A stretch of DNA of 64,000 nucleotides from CALZIK01 sp945787635 (GCA_947259725.1 CAMYNM010000013.1:16096-80095); one strand, 5' to 3'; shown: positions 25,911 to 35,173, counted from the first letter of the stretch. Notes: generated from the sequence alone by a model not told the origin. Numbers and translations: made by a program.

Positions 25911-26861
25911 GTGGCCAACATCACGATCGGTAGTGGGACGACGCGCAGCTTGAACACGGTTCAGGCGTTCTTGCGCCTGGTCATTTTCCTGTTCTCGCTG
26001 GCCGTGTTCTTCGGCCTGACCATTCTGCTTTCCGGAATCATGACGGCGGTCGCGCCGTTCTTGGGTCCCGCGACGCTGGCCGTCGGCGGCTTCGTGTCGC
26101 TGATCCTGGCGATCATGGTCAGCCGCACGCTCTACGTCATTCCCGAGTACGAGCGGGTGGTTCTTCTGCGACTGGGCAAGTTCGTCGGGGTCAAGGGCCC
26201 GGGGCTTTTCTGGGTCATCCCCTATCCGCCTTTCTTTCGCTCGGTTGCCGCCATTCTGGACATCCGGGTGCAGACGCGCATCATCAAGGCCGCCGAGACC
26301 CTCACCAGGGACAACGTGCCGGTGGGCACCGAGGCGGTGATCTTCATGCGGGTCGAGGATCCCGAGCGCGCCGCGCTGCGGGTTGCGAACTACAACGAGG
26401 CGGTGTTCCAGGCTGCGAACAGCGCGCTAAAAGACACCGTCGGCACGATGGATCTGAGCGACTTGCTCGGGGATCGGCAGACGGTATCCGACAAGCTCAA
26501 GAAGATCATCGATTCGGCTGCCGCTTCCTTCGGTGTGGACGTCACCTCGGTCGAGATCACCGACGTTCACGTGCCTGCAGACCTGATCCAAGAGCTGAGC
26601 GTGCTCGCGCAGTCGCGGCGCGCGGCGCAAGCCAAGATCGCCGAGGCCGAGGCCGAAAAGCAGATCGCCGAGAAGCTCTCCGAAGCGTCCGAGTCGCTCA
26701 CCCCGAGGGCAATGGAGATGTATCGGCTGAACGTTCTCGAGCGCCTCGGCCGCGAGGAAGGCAGCCAAATCGTGGTCTACGGTCTGGGTGGTCGCGGCGA
26801 CGACATGGAGACCACGATCAGCGCCGCGGCCGCCGGCTCGACGGTGGGCCGGCCCGGCTAA
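25911..26861 (+). CDS. Slipin family SPFH/band 7 protein
   Basis: 316 residues from GTG 25911, with AAGGAGG just upstream. Two N-terminal hydrophobic segments (about 20-70) anchor it, then comes the band 7 domain: YVIPEYERVVLLRLGKF, GPGLFWVIP, LTRDNVPV, VRVED-type strand and the C-terminal alanine/glutamate-rich coiled coil (AQAKIAEAEAEKQIAEKL). This is the bacterial slipin (stomatin-like) pattern; such proteins scaffold membrane microdomains. The partner NfeD gene that often sits next to slipins is not present. Its stop overlaps the convergent small Cys-rich gene by 4 bases. Confidence 0.9.
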   Translation: MANITIGSGTTRSLNTVQAFLRLVIFLFSLAVFFGLTILLSGIMTAVAPFLGPATLAVGGFVSLILAIMVSRTLYVIPEYERVVLLRLGKFVGVKGPGLFWVIPYPPFFRSVAAILDIRVQTRIIKAAETLTRDNVPVGTEAVIFMRVEDPERAALRVANYNEAVFQAANSALKDTVGTMDLSDLLGDRQTVSDKLKKIIDSAAASFGVDVTSVEITDVHVPADLIQELSVLAQSRRAAQAKIAEAEAEKQIAEKLSEASESLTPRAMEMYRLNVLERLGREEGSQIVVYGLGGRGDDMETTISAAAAGSTVGRPG

Positions 26862-27187
26862 TTCTCGCCGGCCTGCCCGGCCGGGATCTCGAGCGTTTCG
26901 AGGTGGTGGATGAAGTCGTCCACCAGAGCTCGAAGAGAGCCCCAGTTCCTTTCGACGATGCGTTCGCTCATCTCGAGATTGATCGCTCGACATCCGCCGA
27001 ACTGCTGAAAGGCCAGACAGCGCTCACAGCGGGTGAGATCGTGAGGCTCTCGCTCGCCGGCAGCTTCGCAAAGAGCGCAGATCGCGTTGACTTCGGTCAG
27101 CAGTGCGATCTCGTCCGGGCGGTCGATCATGCCGCGTATCTTGCGCCACAGAACCAGAGTCTCGTCTCTTGCCGTCTGCCAGCTCAT
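26858..27187 (-). CDS. Small Cys-rich hypothetical protein
   Basis: 109 residues that I do not recognise. ATG 27187 is favoured over 27208 and 27220 because GGAG lies 7 bases upstream. A central metal-binding pattern is seen: CALC, then RCERCLAF and FGGC, five cysteines in about 30 residues, suggesting a zinc or Fe-S site. The rest is helical. It lies 17 bases after the universal stress protein stop on the same strand, so the two may be co-transcribed. Confidence 0.6.
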   Translation of the reverse strand: MSWQTARDETLVLWRKIRGMIDRPDEIALLTEVNAICALCEAAGEREPHDLTRCERCLAFQQFGGCRAINLEMSERIVERNWGSLRALVDDFIHHLETLEIPAGQAGEN

Positions 27188-27204
27188 TGATGGCTCCGGA
27201 CTCT

Positions 27205-28122
27205 TCATGCCGCCGCCCATTCCGGGGGGTTACGCCGGGCTGCCGAGGACATGAACCACACCGGGCAGTCCGCGCCGTGGAGGACGCCGAGTGTCGTGGT
27301 GCCGAATAGAAAACGCTTGAGCGGGCTCTTGCCGTGGGCCGGCATCAGGATAAATAGGGCGCCGAGCTCGCGCGCGGCTTTCACGATCCTCGGTACCGGC
27401 TCACCAACCACGACGTCCACCGCCATCCGGTGCGCGAACTCGTCAGGGACAAGGGCTTCGAGCTTGCTGCGTAGGGTCTCGATGCCCAGTGGGCCCTCGG
27501 GCTCGCCGGCGAGATTCGACTTGGGCCGCACGACGTGGAGGAGGTGGATGCCATGCGGCATACGGCGCGCCATAGCCAGAGTAGTGTCGAGGCAGGCGCG
27601 CGCCCGGCTGGAGAAATCGTAGGGAACGAGCATCGACATATGCTCGGGCCGGTCCTTGCCGACGCCGAAGACTCTCTCCGGGCGGTAGCTCTCGCCTATG
27701 GTCAGCACCGTGCACGGTGCCCGAATGATGATTTTTTCGGTGAGTGACTGATGCTCCGCCCCTGAGGGGCCGTGGGTTCCCATGACGATGAGACCGGCCG
27801 GCAAGACCTTGGCGAGGTGCAGGAGACTGTCGTCGATAGGGCCTCGGGTGAGCTTGGCCTCGTATTCGATACCCTCCGGGATCTTCTTGAACATCTCCTG
27901 GATGCGGCGGACCGCGAGCTCACCCTTTTCTTGCTCTTTCGACTCGTGCTCCTCGGACCACATCCAGCCGACGCCGAGATAGGCCGGCGGCTGGCTCTCG
28001 AGATTGTGCTCGAGGACCAGCTTGGCGTCCGTGCGCCGGCAGATCTCCACGGCGAGTTTCAAGGTTCGCTCTGAAAGGTCGCTGAAGTCGACCGGACAGA
28101 GGACGGTTTCGATCGTGCTCAT
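27205..28122 (-). CDS. Tandem-domain universal stress protein
   Basis: 305 residues from ATG 28122, which has GAGGAAG upstream; the frame continues to 28209 without family similarity. Two UspA domains are present. The first starts VLCPVDFSDLSERTLKLA and ends with IVMGTHGPSGAEHQSLTEKI, close to the G-x2-G-x9-G-S/T nucleotide-binding motif. The second starts MLVPYDFSSRARACLDTTLA and ends with LMPAHGKSPLKRFLFGTTT. Double USPs are thought to bind ATP or AMP and act in stress survival. It lies directly downstream of the molybdoenzyme operon but has its own 186-base upstream gap. Confidence 0.9.
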   Translation of the reverse strand: MSTIETVLCPVDFSDLSERTLKLAVEICRRTDAKLVLEHNLESQPPAYLGVGWMWSEEHESKEQEKGELAVRRIQEMFKKIPEGIEYEAKLTRGPIDDSLLHLAKVLPAGLIVMGTHGPSGAEHQSLTEKIIIRAPCTVLTIGESYRPERVFGVGKDRPEHMSMLVPYDFSSRARACLDTTLAMARRMPHGIHLLHVVRPKSNLAGEPEGPLGIETLRSKLEALVPDEFAHRMAVDVVVGEPVPRIVKAARELGALFILMPAHGKSPLKRFLFGTTTLGVLHGADCPVWFMSSAARRNPPEWAAA

Positions 28123-28308
28123 GTAGCTTCCTCGCGAAAGCGGTTTCTCCTGCATCATCACGGAGGCGGCCGTTGCCGCCAACAGCCGCTCGGGTGGGGG
28201 ACTCGGCAACCCACCGGGGTGGTGAAGAGGGCCGGATGCGTTACTCGACCGCCGGAGGCGCGTCGATGAGTGGCCCGTTCTTGGCGGGTGTGTGGCGTCG
28301 CGAAACGG

Positions 28309-29226
28309 CTATCCTGCCGCAGAGTAAAGGTCTGCGCACTGGCGGCACAGGCTCTGTCGCGGTTCCCAGGACGGGAAATCGGCGCGAATCAGCCCGAGAA
28401 CTCGGGCAGTGAGGTCTGCCGGATTCGATTGGAGCCGCGCGCAGGGCATCTGGCATAGGGGGCACCGGCCGGTTGCCCCCGAGTCGGCGGCCGGAGTCGG
28501 TTGCGCCGCGAAAGCCGCAAGCTCGGCGTGGTTCGGTCGTTGCGAATGAAAGAATCGCTCGAAGACCGCAGGACCTCGGGCTCCGAGCATTCGAAACACG
28601 TTCAGAAAATCCGATCGGCGCAGCTGCTTCTGGCCGGCCGCAAGTCGGCCACGAGACTCGAGGCGCCCGTCGATCGTCGTGTCCCAGAGGGCTCGATAGC
28701 GCTCCCGCAAGAGGCTCTTCATGACCGACCCGTCGTCGTCGGTTCCGAGAGTCCGGGTGAAGCCGAACTCGGGATCGAGCATGTCGGCGATGTGGAGTAG
28801 TTCGTGGTGCAACCACGGCATCAGCCGGTCCGGATTCGCCAGGGTCGTCGCCCGAATCCTCAGCAGCAAGATCGGTCGGCTGTGGTCTCGGTGGTTCTCT
28901 TGAAGGTCTGCGAATTCCTCGCCCGCTTTGACTACTGGCACCGCGAGAGCTCGAGAGGTAGCGGCGGTGATCGAGGTGCACTCTTCGATCGCCGCATGCA
29001 CCGGTTCTCCCAGAGCCAGCCGCACGAACCAGCGGTTGTGAAGCTCGCCGAAGCTCGATTCTCTCGCTGCGGCCGACGCGACCTCGTAGATGGGCTCGCG
29101 CTCCCGATGGAACGTCCGCCGCTCCTCGATCGCCGCGGCCTCGATGGCCGCGAGGACCGCGTCCTCAACCAACCGGGGATCGAACTCGGTCGAGTAGGCG
29201 ATCCTCGGTTCCGGTGAAGCGCCCAT
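28309..29226 (-). CDS. Unknown protein with HExxH motif and C-terminal cysteines, last gene of molybdoenzyme operon
   Basis: 305 residues from ATG 29226, 5 bases after the TorD stop; the longer frame upstream is antisense. I do not recognise a family. Two features stand out. LHHELLHIADM at 139-149 is an HExxH metalloprotease-like motif (His141, Glu142, His145). The C-terminus has CPLCQMPC and CRQC, a likely zinc or Fe-S site. The rest is alpha/beta with several conserved-looking aromatic patches. No signal peptide is visible, so it should stay in the cytoplasm with TorD, perhaps acting in maturation of the enzyme; that is inference from gene order only. Confidence 0.65.
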   Translation of the reverse strand: MGASPEPRIAYSTEFDPRLVEDAVLAAIEAAAIEERRTFHREREPIYEVASAAARESSFGELHNRWFVRLALGEPVHAAIEECTSITAATSRALAVPVVKAGEEFADLQENHRDHSRPILLLRIRATTLANPDRLMPWLHHELLHIADMLDPEFGFTRTLGTDDDGSVMKSLLRERYRALWDTTIDGRLESRGRLAAGQKQLRRSDFLNVFRMLGARGPAVFERFFHSQRPNHAELAAFAAQPTPAADSGATGRCPLCQMPCARLQSNPADLTARVLGLIRADFPSWEPRQSLCRQCADLYSAAG

Positions 29227-29231
29227 GGCGG

Positions 29232-30029
29232 CTACCTCGAGCTGCGGTTCTCGACGCCTCCGATGTGAACCAGCTCGTCCTGGCTGGCGTCGCTCGAGCC
29301 GCAGGCCATGGGCATGTTGTCGGCCTCGCTCGAGCGGAGCTCCAGAACCGCAGGTCCGATCGAAACCCCCAGCCGAGCGCACTCCGCCAGAAGGAAGGCC
29401 TCGCAAAGACCACCCAAGCCGCCGTAAAACCCCTGGGGATCGGCTTGTTGGACGGATCGGGCGAATGCGCGACCAAAGCGGGCCAGATGCCGGTCCAAGA
29501 AGGTCCCGACCGCCTTCGCCGTGACCTCGGCCATCTCGATGTCGTCGTGCTCGATTGCCCAGCACTCCTTGCGTGACAGAAACTCCAGGAACTCGAACTC
29601 GCAGGCGACGTGGTCATGGCGCTCGTGGCGGGTTTCGCTCGAGCGCAGGCCAAACGCTGCGTAAAAACCGCCCAGATCGGCGAGCTCGTTGCTGCGCATG
29701 AGCAAGGCCTGGCGCCCATACTCGCACTCGTAAGGGCAGACCTGTCCGCGCAGGGTGTGGCCGAAGAGCCGGGCGTAGGCCCTGGTCAGCGGCTCCAGTC
29801 CGAGTGTCTTCGAGGAGCAAGCTCGCTCTACCGCGTCGGTCAGTCCTTGCGGCGGTCCGCTCTCCAGATGGCGAGCCGCGCTCCGCTGGGCGTCGCGGCC
29901 GTCGGCGGAGAAGAAGGCCTCGAGGAGGGCTTCCCCGGGGTTGTCGAATCCCAGCTTCAGCGCACGGCACAGCACTCCGCGAGCGAGAGCGCCGGTGTAG
30001 ACGGTCGGCGTGTCGATGGGGATCGTCAT
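29232..30029 (-). CDS. TorD/DmsD/NarJ-type molybdoenzyme chaperone
   Basis: 265 residues. The TorD family pattern is present: LTRAYARLFGH, CPYECEYG, ELADLGGFYAAFGL and a HERHDHVACEFEFLEFLSRKE block. These cytoplasmic chaperones bind the Tat signal of their molybdoenzyme and hold it until the cofactor and Fe-S clusters are in place. Here the client should be the catalytic subunit encoded three genes upstream, which has a twin-arginine signal. The gene starts 9 bases after the beta-subunit stop and is followed by the HExxH gene at 5 bases, so all are co-transcribed. Confidence 0.88.
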   Translation of the reverse strand: MTIPIDTPTVYTGALARGVLCRALKLGFDNPGEALLEAFFSADGRDAQRSAARHLESGPPQGLTDAVERACSSKTLGLEPLTRAYARLFGHTLRGQVCPYECEYGRQALLMRSNELADLGGFYAAFGLRSSETRHERHDHVACEFEFLEFLSRKECWAIEHDDIEMAEVTAKAVGTFLDRHLARFGRAFARSVQQADPQGFYGGLGGLCEAFLLAECARLGVSIGPAVLELRSSEADNMPMACGSSDASQDELVHIGGVENRSSR

Positions 30030-30038
30030 CGCCGTGTC

Positions 30039-31307
30039 TCAGATCGAATTGGCGTGGACATTGGTCCGCACGTGAAGCGGTTCCTCAACGGTGGTTCGAA
30101 ACAGCTCGCGCCCATCCTCGCCGAAGGCGATCACCGTATCGTTGTAGAGCGTAAACGGGCGGCCTCGGTAGTTGCCTTCGTAGATCTTCGGCCCCTCCTC
30201 GATTTCATACCGGAAGATGATCCGATTGTCGCGCCGGAACAGATTCAGGACGCAGAGGAGCTCGCGATCGGGAAACTTATAACGCTCGACGGCGCGCTCG
30301 ACTCCGGGTCCGAACATCTGTTCAAGGTAGGGCTTGGGCACCCACCGAGGAGGTATGTAGTAGCCGTTGGGTTGGGTGCCGAGCTGTGGGTAGAGCGGCA
30401 GGGCGACCTTGGCCTCGTGGACCAGGTAGTAGAGGGGATTCTGCCGGTCCTCGGCCCAGGTGCCGTCCTCGTCCAGCTTCGCCAGACCCTGGAGGCGGAT
30501 TTGACCGATGCAAGCCGCCATGCAGCGGGTTTCCATCGGCACGCCGTCCGATTCCGGATCCGTGCCTTCGACACGGGGATAGCAGGCGATGCACTTCTCG
30601 CTCACGCGGGTGTTGCCGCGGTACATCGACTTCTTGTAAGGGCAGGCTTCAACGCACTTGCGGTAGCCGCGACACTGCTCCTGGTCGAGCAGCACGATGC
30701 CGTCCTCGGGTCGCTTGTAGATTGCCTTGCGCGGGCAGGCTGCCAGACATGCGGGATAGCTGCAGTGGTTGCAGATTCGCGCCAGGTAGAAGAACCAGGT
30801 GTCGTGGACGGGCAGTTCCGTGCCGACCTTGTCGAGCTGGTCGCGCACGCCCTTCTTGCCGACCGGATTGTCCTCATAGATGTTGGGCGAGCTCCATTCC
30901 TCGTCGGCAGGCAGATAACCCACCACTCTGGAGCTTTCCGGATCGAGCGTCGTTTCGGCCGCTTCGAAGATCGTCTTGCCTTCGAACTGGCCATAGGGAC
31001 CCGTGCGCTCGTCGGAGACAACACCGTCCCAGTACTGTCCCCCGGGGTCGGCCTCGTGGAGTTTGTGCAGGATCTTGATGTCCCAGGACTGCGGGTAGCC
31101 GCCATAGGGCTTGGTCTCGACGTTGGCCCACCACATGTGCTCCTGGCCCTTGCTGAAGGTCCAGGTCGATTTGCACGCCATCGTGCAGCTCTGGCAGGCG
31201 ATGCAGCGGTTGATGTTGAAGACGAAGGCGAACTGCCGTTCGGGGAAGCGCGCTTCGTAGGGGTAGCTCATCTCGCGCCCCAGGTGCCAGTTGTTGACTC
31301 TCGCCAT
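30039..31307 (-). CDS. Fe-S (beta) subunit of type II DMSO-reductase-family enzyme (NarH/NxrB-like)
   Basis: 422 residues, four Fe-S cluster motifs. The first is Cys35-x2-Cys38-x2-Cys41-x3-Cys45 (CIACQSCTMAC). Later come CNHCSYPACLAACP, CRGYRKCVEACPYKK and CIACYPR with a distant CMAAC. In the third motif the residue that is Cys in DmsB is Tyr, as in the periplasmic members of the NarH group, so a [3Fe-4S] cluster is expected. The subunit wires the molybdenum site to the haem subunit. No signal peptide, so it should be exported with the Tat-targeted alpha subunit. AGGAGG lies 7 bases before ATG 31307. Confidence 0.9.
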   Translation of the reverse strand: MARVNNWHLGREMSYPYEARFPERQFAFVFNINRCIACQSCTMACKSTWTFSKGQEHMWWANVETKPYGGYPQSWDIKILHKLHEADPGGQYWDGVVSDERTGPYGQFEGKTIFEAAETTLDPESSRVVGYLPADEEWSSPNIYEDNPVGKKGVRDQLDKVGTELPVHDTWFFYLARICNHCSYPACLAACPRKAIYKRPEDGIVLLDQEQCRGYRKCVEACPYKKSMYRGNTRVSEKCIACYPRVEGTDPESDGVPMETRCMAACIGQIRLQGLAKLDEDGTWAEDRQNPLYYLVHEAKVALPLYPQLGTQPNGYYIPPRWVPKPYLEQMFGPGVERAVERYKFPDRELLCVLNLFRRDNRIIFRYEIEEGPKIYEGNYRGRPFTLYNDTVIAFGEDGRELFRTTVEEPLHVRTNVHANSI

Positions 31308-31318
31308 TGCCGTTCCTC

Positions 31319-31672
31319 CTAGTCGTCTTCGCCGATGAGTCTTGGTCCGTCGCCGATCTGAACCAGCCGTTTCTGACTGCCGGCCGGTTGCGGCTCGGCG
31401 TCTCGCACCACGAATCGGAAGCGGCCCCAGATCTCGAGCGCTTCGCTGATGATGCGCCGCACCTCGACCTCGCCCAGAACGCTCCAGGCGCGGTGGGCGC
31501 CCGCGTTCTGCGGCTTGCGAAAGAGGTTCAGCAACTGCGCCTCGTCGAACCCCAGCGCGGCGAACTCCTCGGCGAACGTGGCCGCCATCTCACGCATCGA
31601 TTCTCGGTCGCCGGGAAGGGTGACCCCGATGAGCGCGTGTGGATCTTGTGGGTCCGGCTCTCCGTAGGGCAC
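31319..31672 (-). CDS. Small unknown protein encoded between alpha and beta subunits
   Basis: 117 residues from GTG 31672, which overlaps the alpha-subunit stop by one base (TAGTG) and has AAGGAAG five bases upstream. It ends 11 bases before the beta start. I do not recognise the family. The sequence is mainly acidic and helical (REMAATFAEEFAALGFDEAQLLNLF), without cysteines, signal peptide or membrane helix. A position between the two structural genes, with tight coupling on both sides, suggests a structural or assembly role in the enzyme. Confidence 0.7.
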   Translation of the reverse strand: MPYGEPDPQDPHALIGVTLPGDRESMREMAATFAEEFAALGFDEAQLLNLFRKPQNAGAHRAWSVLGEVEVRRIISEALEIWGRFRFVVRDAEPQPAGSQKRLVQIGDGPRLIGEDD

Positions 31673-34600
31673 TAGCTCTTCCTTACCCTGGTAGCCCGGC
31701 CCGCCAGATAGGTCTGCATGAAGTCGTTCTCGTTGTCCGGGGTATAGCCGGTCGTCGCCGGCTGCCACGTTCCTTTGCCCCCGAGTCCGCCGTCCTCGGC
31801 CTTGGTGACGCGTACCAGAGTCTCCTTGGGCACGGTGTTGAGGGCATGGTTGTCGGCTTCGCCGCCGAAGATGAACTTCATGAAGACCTTGGACTTGTGA
31901 AACAGAGTGTCGGTCTGGTGCATGGGCATGTGCCAGTTGCGGGTGATCGACTGTTGTGAGCCGTAGCGCAGATTCGCCTGGTAGCCGGTGTTCGCCGACA
32001 GCGCGCGCCCATCGGGCCGGCTCTCGTGGGCCCTGACGCTCTTTTCCGTGGCGATGAACGGGGCGTGCTTCATCATGACGATGTTGTACGGGTAGGCGTG
32101 GTTGTACTTGACTCGCAGCATGCAGCGGGCGACGCGGTAGAAGAACTCGTCGGGCTTGGCGCCGAGGTAGGGTCGATCCGCGGGGTTGGCGTCGACGTAG
32201 ACGTAGTCGCCGTCGTTGATGCCCAGGTCACGAGCAGCCTGCGGGTTGACGTGGAGCTGGTGCTCGCCGACCGAGGGTGAGCGTTTGTCGATGCGGTAGG
32301 GATCGCCGAAATTGGAGTCGTAGAGCATGTGCCAATCGACGTTCGACCATCCACTGTGCACGCGATGTCGGGTCTTGGGAGTCAGGCAAAAGAACTGGAA
32401 CCCCTTTTCCCACAAGAAGTTCTTGGTTTTCTTGACCTGCGCCCACGGCATCTTCGTGTTGCGTACCGTTCGGTCGTCCCAGTGCTCGGCATCCGCCGCC
32501 AGTCCATAGTCATCCGGACGCACGAACGGGTTGGTGCTGACGATCACGTTGGGCAGATACGGGGTCGCCTCCGGGCCCTCACGGTGAACGATGAAGTTTT
32601 CGCCGTACTCGATGGCCTCGGGCACGTCCGAATAGGCGTGCAGCCTTCCGGTATCCGTGTGGAAAGGCTCACTGTCGTGGATCTGCTCGTAGAACGGAAT
32701 CCGTGGGTAGGTGCGAAAGTTCATGAGCGCCCCGCCGGGCGGCCCGTACTTGCCGGCCATGAGATCGTCGACTTTGTAGCCCGAGGTCGTGGTCGAGCTG
32801 TCCAACAGGCGTTGCAGGTAGATGTCCCGACGCCCCTCGTGTTCGAACTTGAACGCCTGCTCGAAACGTGCATCTCCGGTGACCTTGCCCAGGGAGCGCC
32901 CAATACCCGCCAGAATCGCGAGATCGTCCTTGCTGTCGAATAGCGGCGGGATGCCGCCCTTCCAAACCTGCAGGAACGGATTGGAGCAGCTGGCGGTGAC
33001 CTCGAGGCCCTCGAACTCGAGCCAGGAGTTGGCCGGTAGAGCGAGGTCCGAGTACTCGATCGAGGCGGTCATCTGGATATCGAAGGAGACGATCAGCTCG
33101 ATGTTGGGGTTGACGTTCTTGATCATGCCGTACGCCCACTTGGCGTTGTTGATCAGGTTGACGTTGTTGAAAATGATCGACTTTGTCGGCGTCGGCATGT
33201 GACTCGCGCCCGTGAAGCAACGGCGGCCGTACTTCGGGGTCTCGACGATCAGGGCCTTGTCGCCGTGGTTCCAGTAGGCGGGCTCTTCGTCCTTGGTGTA
33301 GGCGTGAGCGCGAATATCCTTGCCCGAAGTTTCGGCGTCGAGGTCGAGATCGAAAGGATCTTCGGCCACCCAACCCTTGAAGCCCGGTCCGGTCCACGGC
33401 GAGCCCTGGAAGAGGGCCGCCTTGTAGTTGCCCGCCCAGGTGTGACAGCCGGCGCCGGGCTTGCCGATGTTGCCGGTCAAGAGCAACGGAAGGTAGGCGG
33501 CGCGATTCATCTCGGTAGCGTGGAACCAGTGGTTGATGCCTTCGCCCTGGTGAATGGCAACGGGTTTTATCGTGGCGATGTCTTCGGCCAGCCGCTCGAC
33601 CATCTCTCTGGGGCAATGAGTGATATCGCAGACCGTGTCGAGATCGTAGTCTTCGAGATGGGTCCGGTAGAGCTTCCATAGGGTCGAGCAACGAACCGTC
33701 GTGCCGTCGGCCATCCGAACGTCGTAGCTGCCGTCGAGCGCCGGCGACAGGCCTCTTGCCCGCATGGTGTCGCCGACGTCGTCGCGATTGAGCGCCCGCG
33801 GGCCGCCCGCGGTTTGGTCCCAGACGACGTAGTCACCGAGCTGCTCGTGCTGCTCGGCGGTCAGTCCCTGGATCTTCATCGACGGTCCCTCGGGGTCGAG
33901 ATCGGTAACGTAGTCCGGGAACACCTCGTGGGCTCGCAGTCGCCTCAGGTTGTCGTGGCGTACCAGGAGCGGAAAGTCGGTGAAGCTCTTGACGAAGGAC
34001 TCGTCGTATCGTTTGTTTTCGATCATCAGCCGCGTGACGCCCAGCCAGAGTGCTGCGTCCGTCGCGGGCCGGATCGGGATCCAGTAATCGGCTTTAGTGG
34101 ACGGCGGTCCGTACTCAGGTGCGATCACGACGATCTTCCCGCCGCGCTCCATGCACTCGATGAACCAGTGGGAATCGGTCAGCTTGTTCTCGACCAGGTT
34201 CTTGCCGTCCATGATGATGAGCTTCGAGTAGCGCAGGTCGTTGAAGTCACAGTCGGAGGCCTGCAGCCCATGTACCCACGGATGACCCGGCGCCTGATCG
34301 CCATGCCAGGTGTAATTGGACCAGGTGCGGCCGGCGCGAGCCTGATCGGGGCCGACGCCGCGGACCTTGGCGTCGAGCAGCGCCAGCGAGTTGCACAGGC
34401 GATACATGCCGTACTTGCCCAGGACGCCCAGGAGCCCCATGCCACCGCGCATCTTGATCGTGCGAGTGCCTGCGCCGCCCATGGCGTCGACCATCTCGGG
34501 CTGATAGCCCTGGGCCAGCAGACGTTCGGCGCCGTCTTGGCCACTGTAGCGCTGGGTGATCGCCTGGAGCGCCGAAGCGATCTTGTCGAAGGCCTCGTCC

Positions 34601-35136
34601 CAGGGGATCTGGATGAACTCGTCGTCGCCCCGGCTGTCGAACATGTACTTGGTCTTGAGCTCCGGCGTGAGCTCGGGAAAGCCGGCGTCCGCCCATGCCT
34701 TCCATCCCTTGCGGACGATCGGATGGCGCAGCCGGTAGGGGCCGTAGAGCACGCGGTGGAAGGTGTAACCCTTGGCGCACTGGCGCGGGTTCCAGTTGAC
34801 CGTGGCGTGGTTTCCGTAGAGGTCTGCGTAGTCCTGGTAGTCGTAGGTCGAGCCGCTGCGCACCACGATGCCGTTGCGAACGTAGGCCCGAATGCGGCAA
34901 GCGTGGGTGTCGTTGGGCGAACAGACCCAATCGAAGGTGCGGTCGTAGCGGTACTGATCGTGGTAGATCTTCTCCCAGTCGCGGCCGACTCTGCGTGACA
35001 GGGGGTTGTCGTCGGGCGCGAGTGGTTCCAGGAAGGTGCACGCGCCCTGGACTCCGAACAGAGCCGCCCCTACTCCTCCGCCGAGGAATTTCATGAAGAG
35101 TCGTCGGTCGAGAGAGACATCGTCCGTTGTCAGCAT
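31672..35136 (-). CDS. Molybdopterin catalytic (alpha) subunit, type II DMSO reductase family (pNarG/NxrA/ClrA-like), Tat-exported
   Basis: 1154 residues from ATG 35136 (GAGGAGG 5 bases upstream). The N-terminus has a Tat signal (RRLFMKFLGGG), so the enzyme is periplasmic. The first Fe-S motif reads Cys72-x3-Asp76-x3-Cys80-x39-Cys120 (VCSPNDTHAC ... PRQCAKG): the second position, usually Cys, is Asp. The molybdenum domain includes WSNYTWHGDQAPGHPWVHG, GEGINHWFHATEMNRA and LLLTGNIGKPGAG. The beta, gamma and TorD partners place it in the nitrate reductase/nitrite oxidoreductase/chlorate-selenate-ethylbenzene clade. I cannot name the substrate from sequence alone. Confidence 0.88.
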   Translation of the reverse strand: MLTTDDVSLDRRLFMKFLGGGVGAALFGVQGACTFLEPLAPDDNPLSRRVGRDWEKIYHDQYRYDRTFDWVCSPNDTHACRIRAYVRNGIVVRSGSTYDYQDYADLYGNHATVNWNPRQCAKGYTFHRVLYGPYRLRHPIVRKGWKAWADAGFPELTPELKTKYMFDSRGDDEFIQIPWDEAFDKIASALQAITQRYSGQDGAERLLAQGYQPEMVDAMGGAGTRTIKMRGGMGLLGVLGKYGMYRLCNSLALLDAKVRGVGPDQARAGRTWSNYTWHGDQAPGHPWVHGLQASDCDFNDLRYSKLIIMDGKNLVENKLTDSHWFIECMERGGKIVVIAPEYGPPSTKADYWIPIRPATDAALWLGVTRLMIENKRYDESFVKSFTDFPLLVRHDNLRRLRAHEVFPDYVTDLDPEGPSMKIQGLTAEQHEQLGDYVVWDQTAGGPRALNRDDVGDTMRARGLSPALDGSYDVRMADGTTVRCSTLWKLYRTHLEDYDLDTVCDITHCPREMVERLAEDIATIKPVAIHQGEGINHWFHATEMNRAAYLPLLLTGNIGKPGAGCHTWAGNYKAALFQGSPWTGPGFKGWVAEDPFDLDLDAETSGKDIRAHAYTKDEEPAYWNHGDKALIVETPKYGRRCFTGASHMPTPTKSIIFNNVNLINNAKWAYGMIKNVNPNIELIVSFDIQMTASIEYSDLALPANSWLEFEGLEVTASCSNPFLQVWKGGIPPLFDSKDDLAILAGIGRSLGKVTGDARFEQAFKFEHEGRRDIYLQRLLDSSTTTSGYKVDDLMAGKYGPPGGALMNFRTYPRIPFYEQIHDSEPFHTDTGRLHAYSDVPEAIEYGENFIVHREGPEATPYLPNVIVSTNPFVRPDDYGLAADAEHWDDRTVRNTKMPWAQVKKTKNFLWEKGFQFFCLTPKTRHRVHSGWSNVDWHMLYDSNFGDPYRIDKRSPSVGEHQLHVNPQAARDLGINDGDYVYVDANPADRPYLGAKPDEFFYRVARCMLRVKYNHAYPYNIVMMKHAPFIATEKSVRAHESRPDGRALSANTGYQANLRYGSQQSITRNWHMPMHQTDTLFHKSKVFMKFIFGGEADNHALNTVPKETLVRVTKAEDGGLGGKGTWQPATTGYTPDNENDFMQTYLAGRATRVRKS

Positions 35137-35173
35137 CCGGGCCTCCTCACGGGTTGTCATCTGTTCCACCACT

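Noticed and set aside
29610..31322. 570-residue frame on the plus strand
   Set aside because: Antisense to the TorD and Fe-S beta genes, both with clear motifs.
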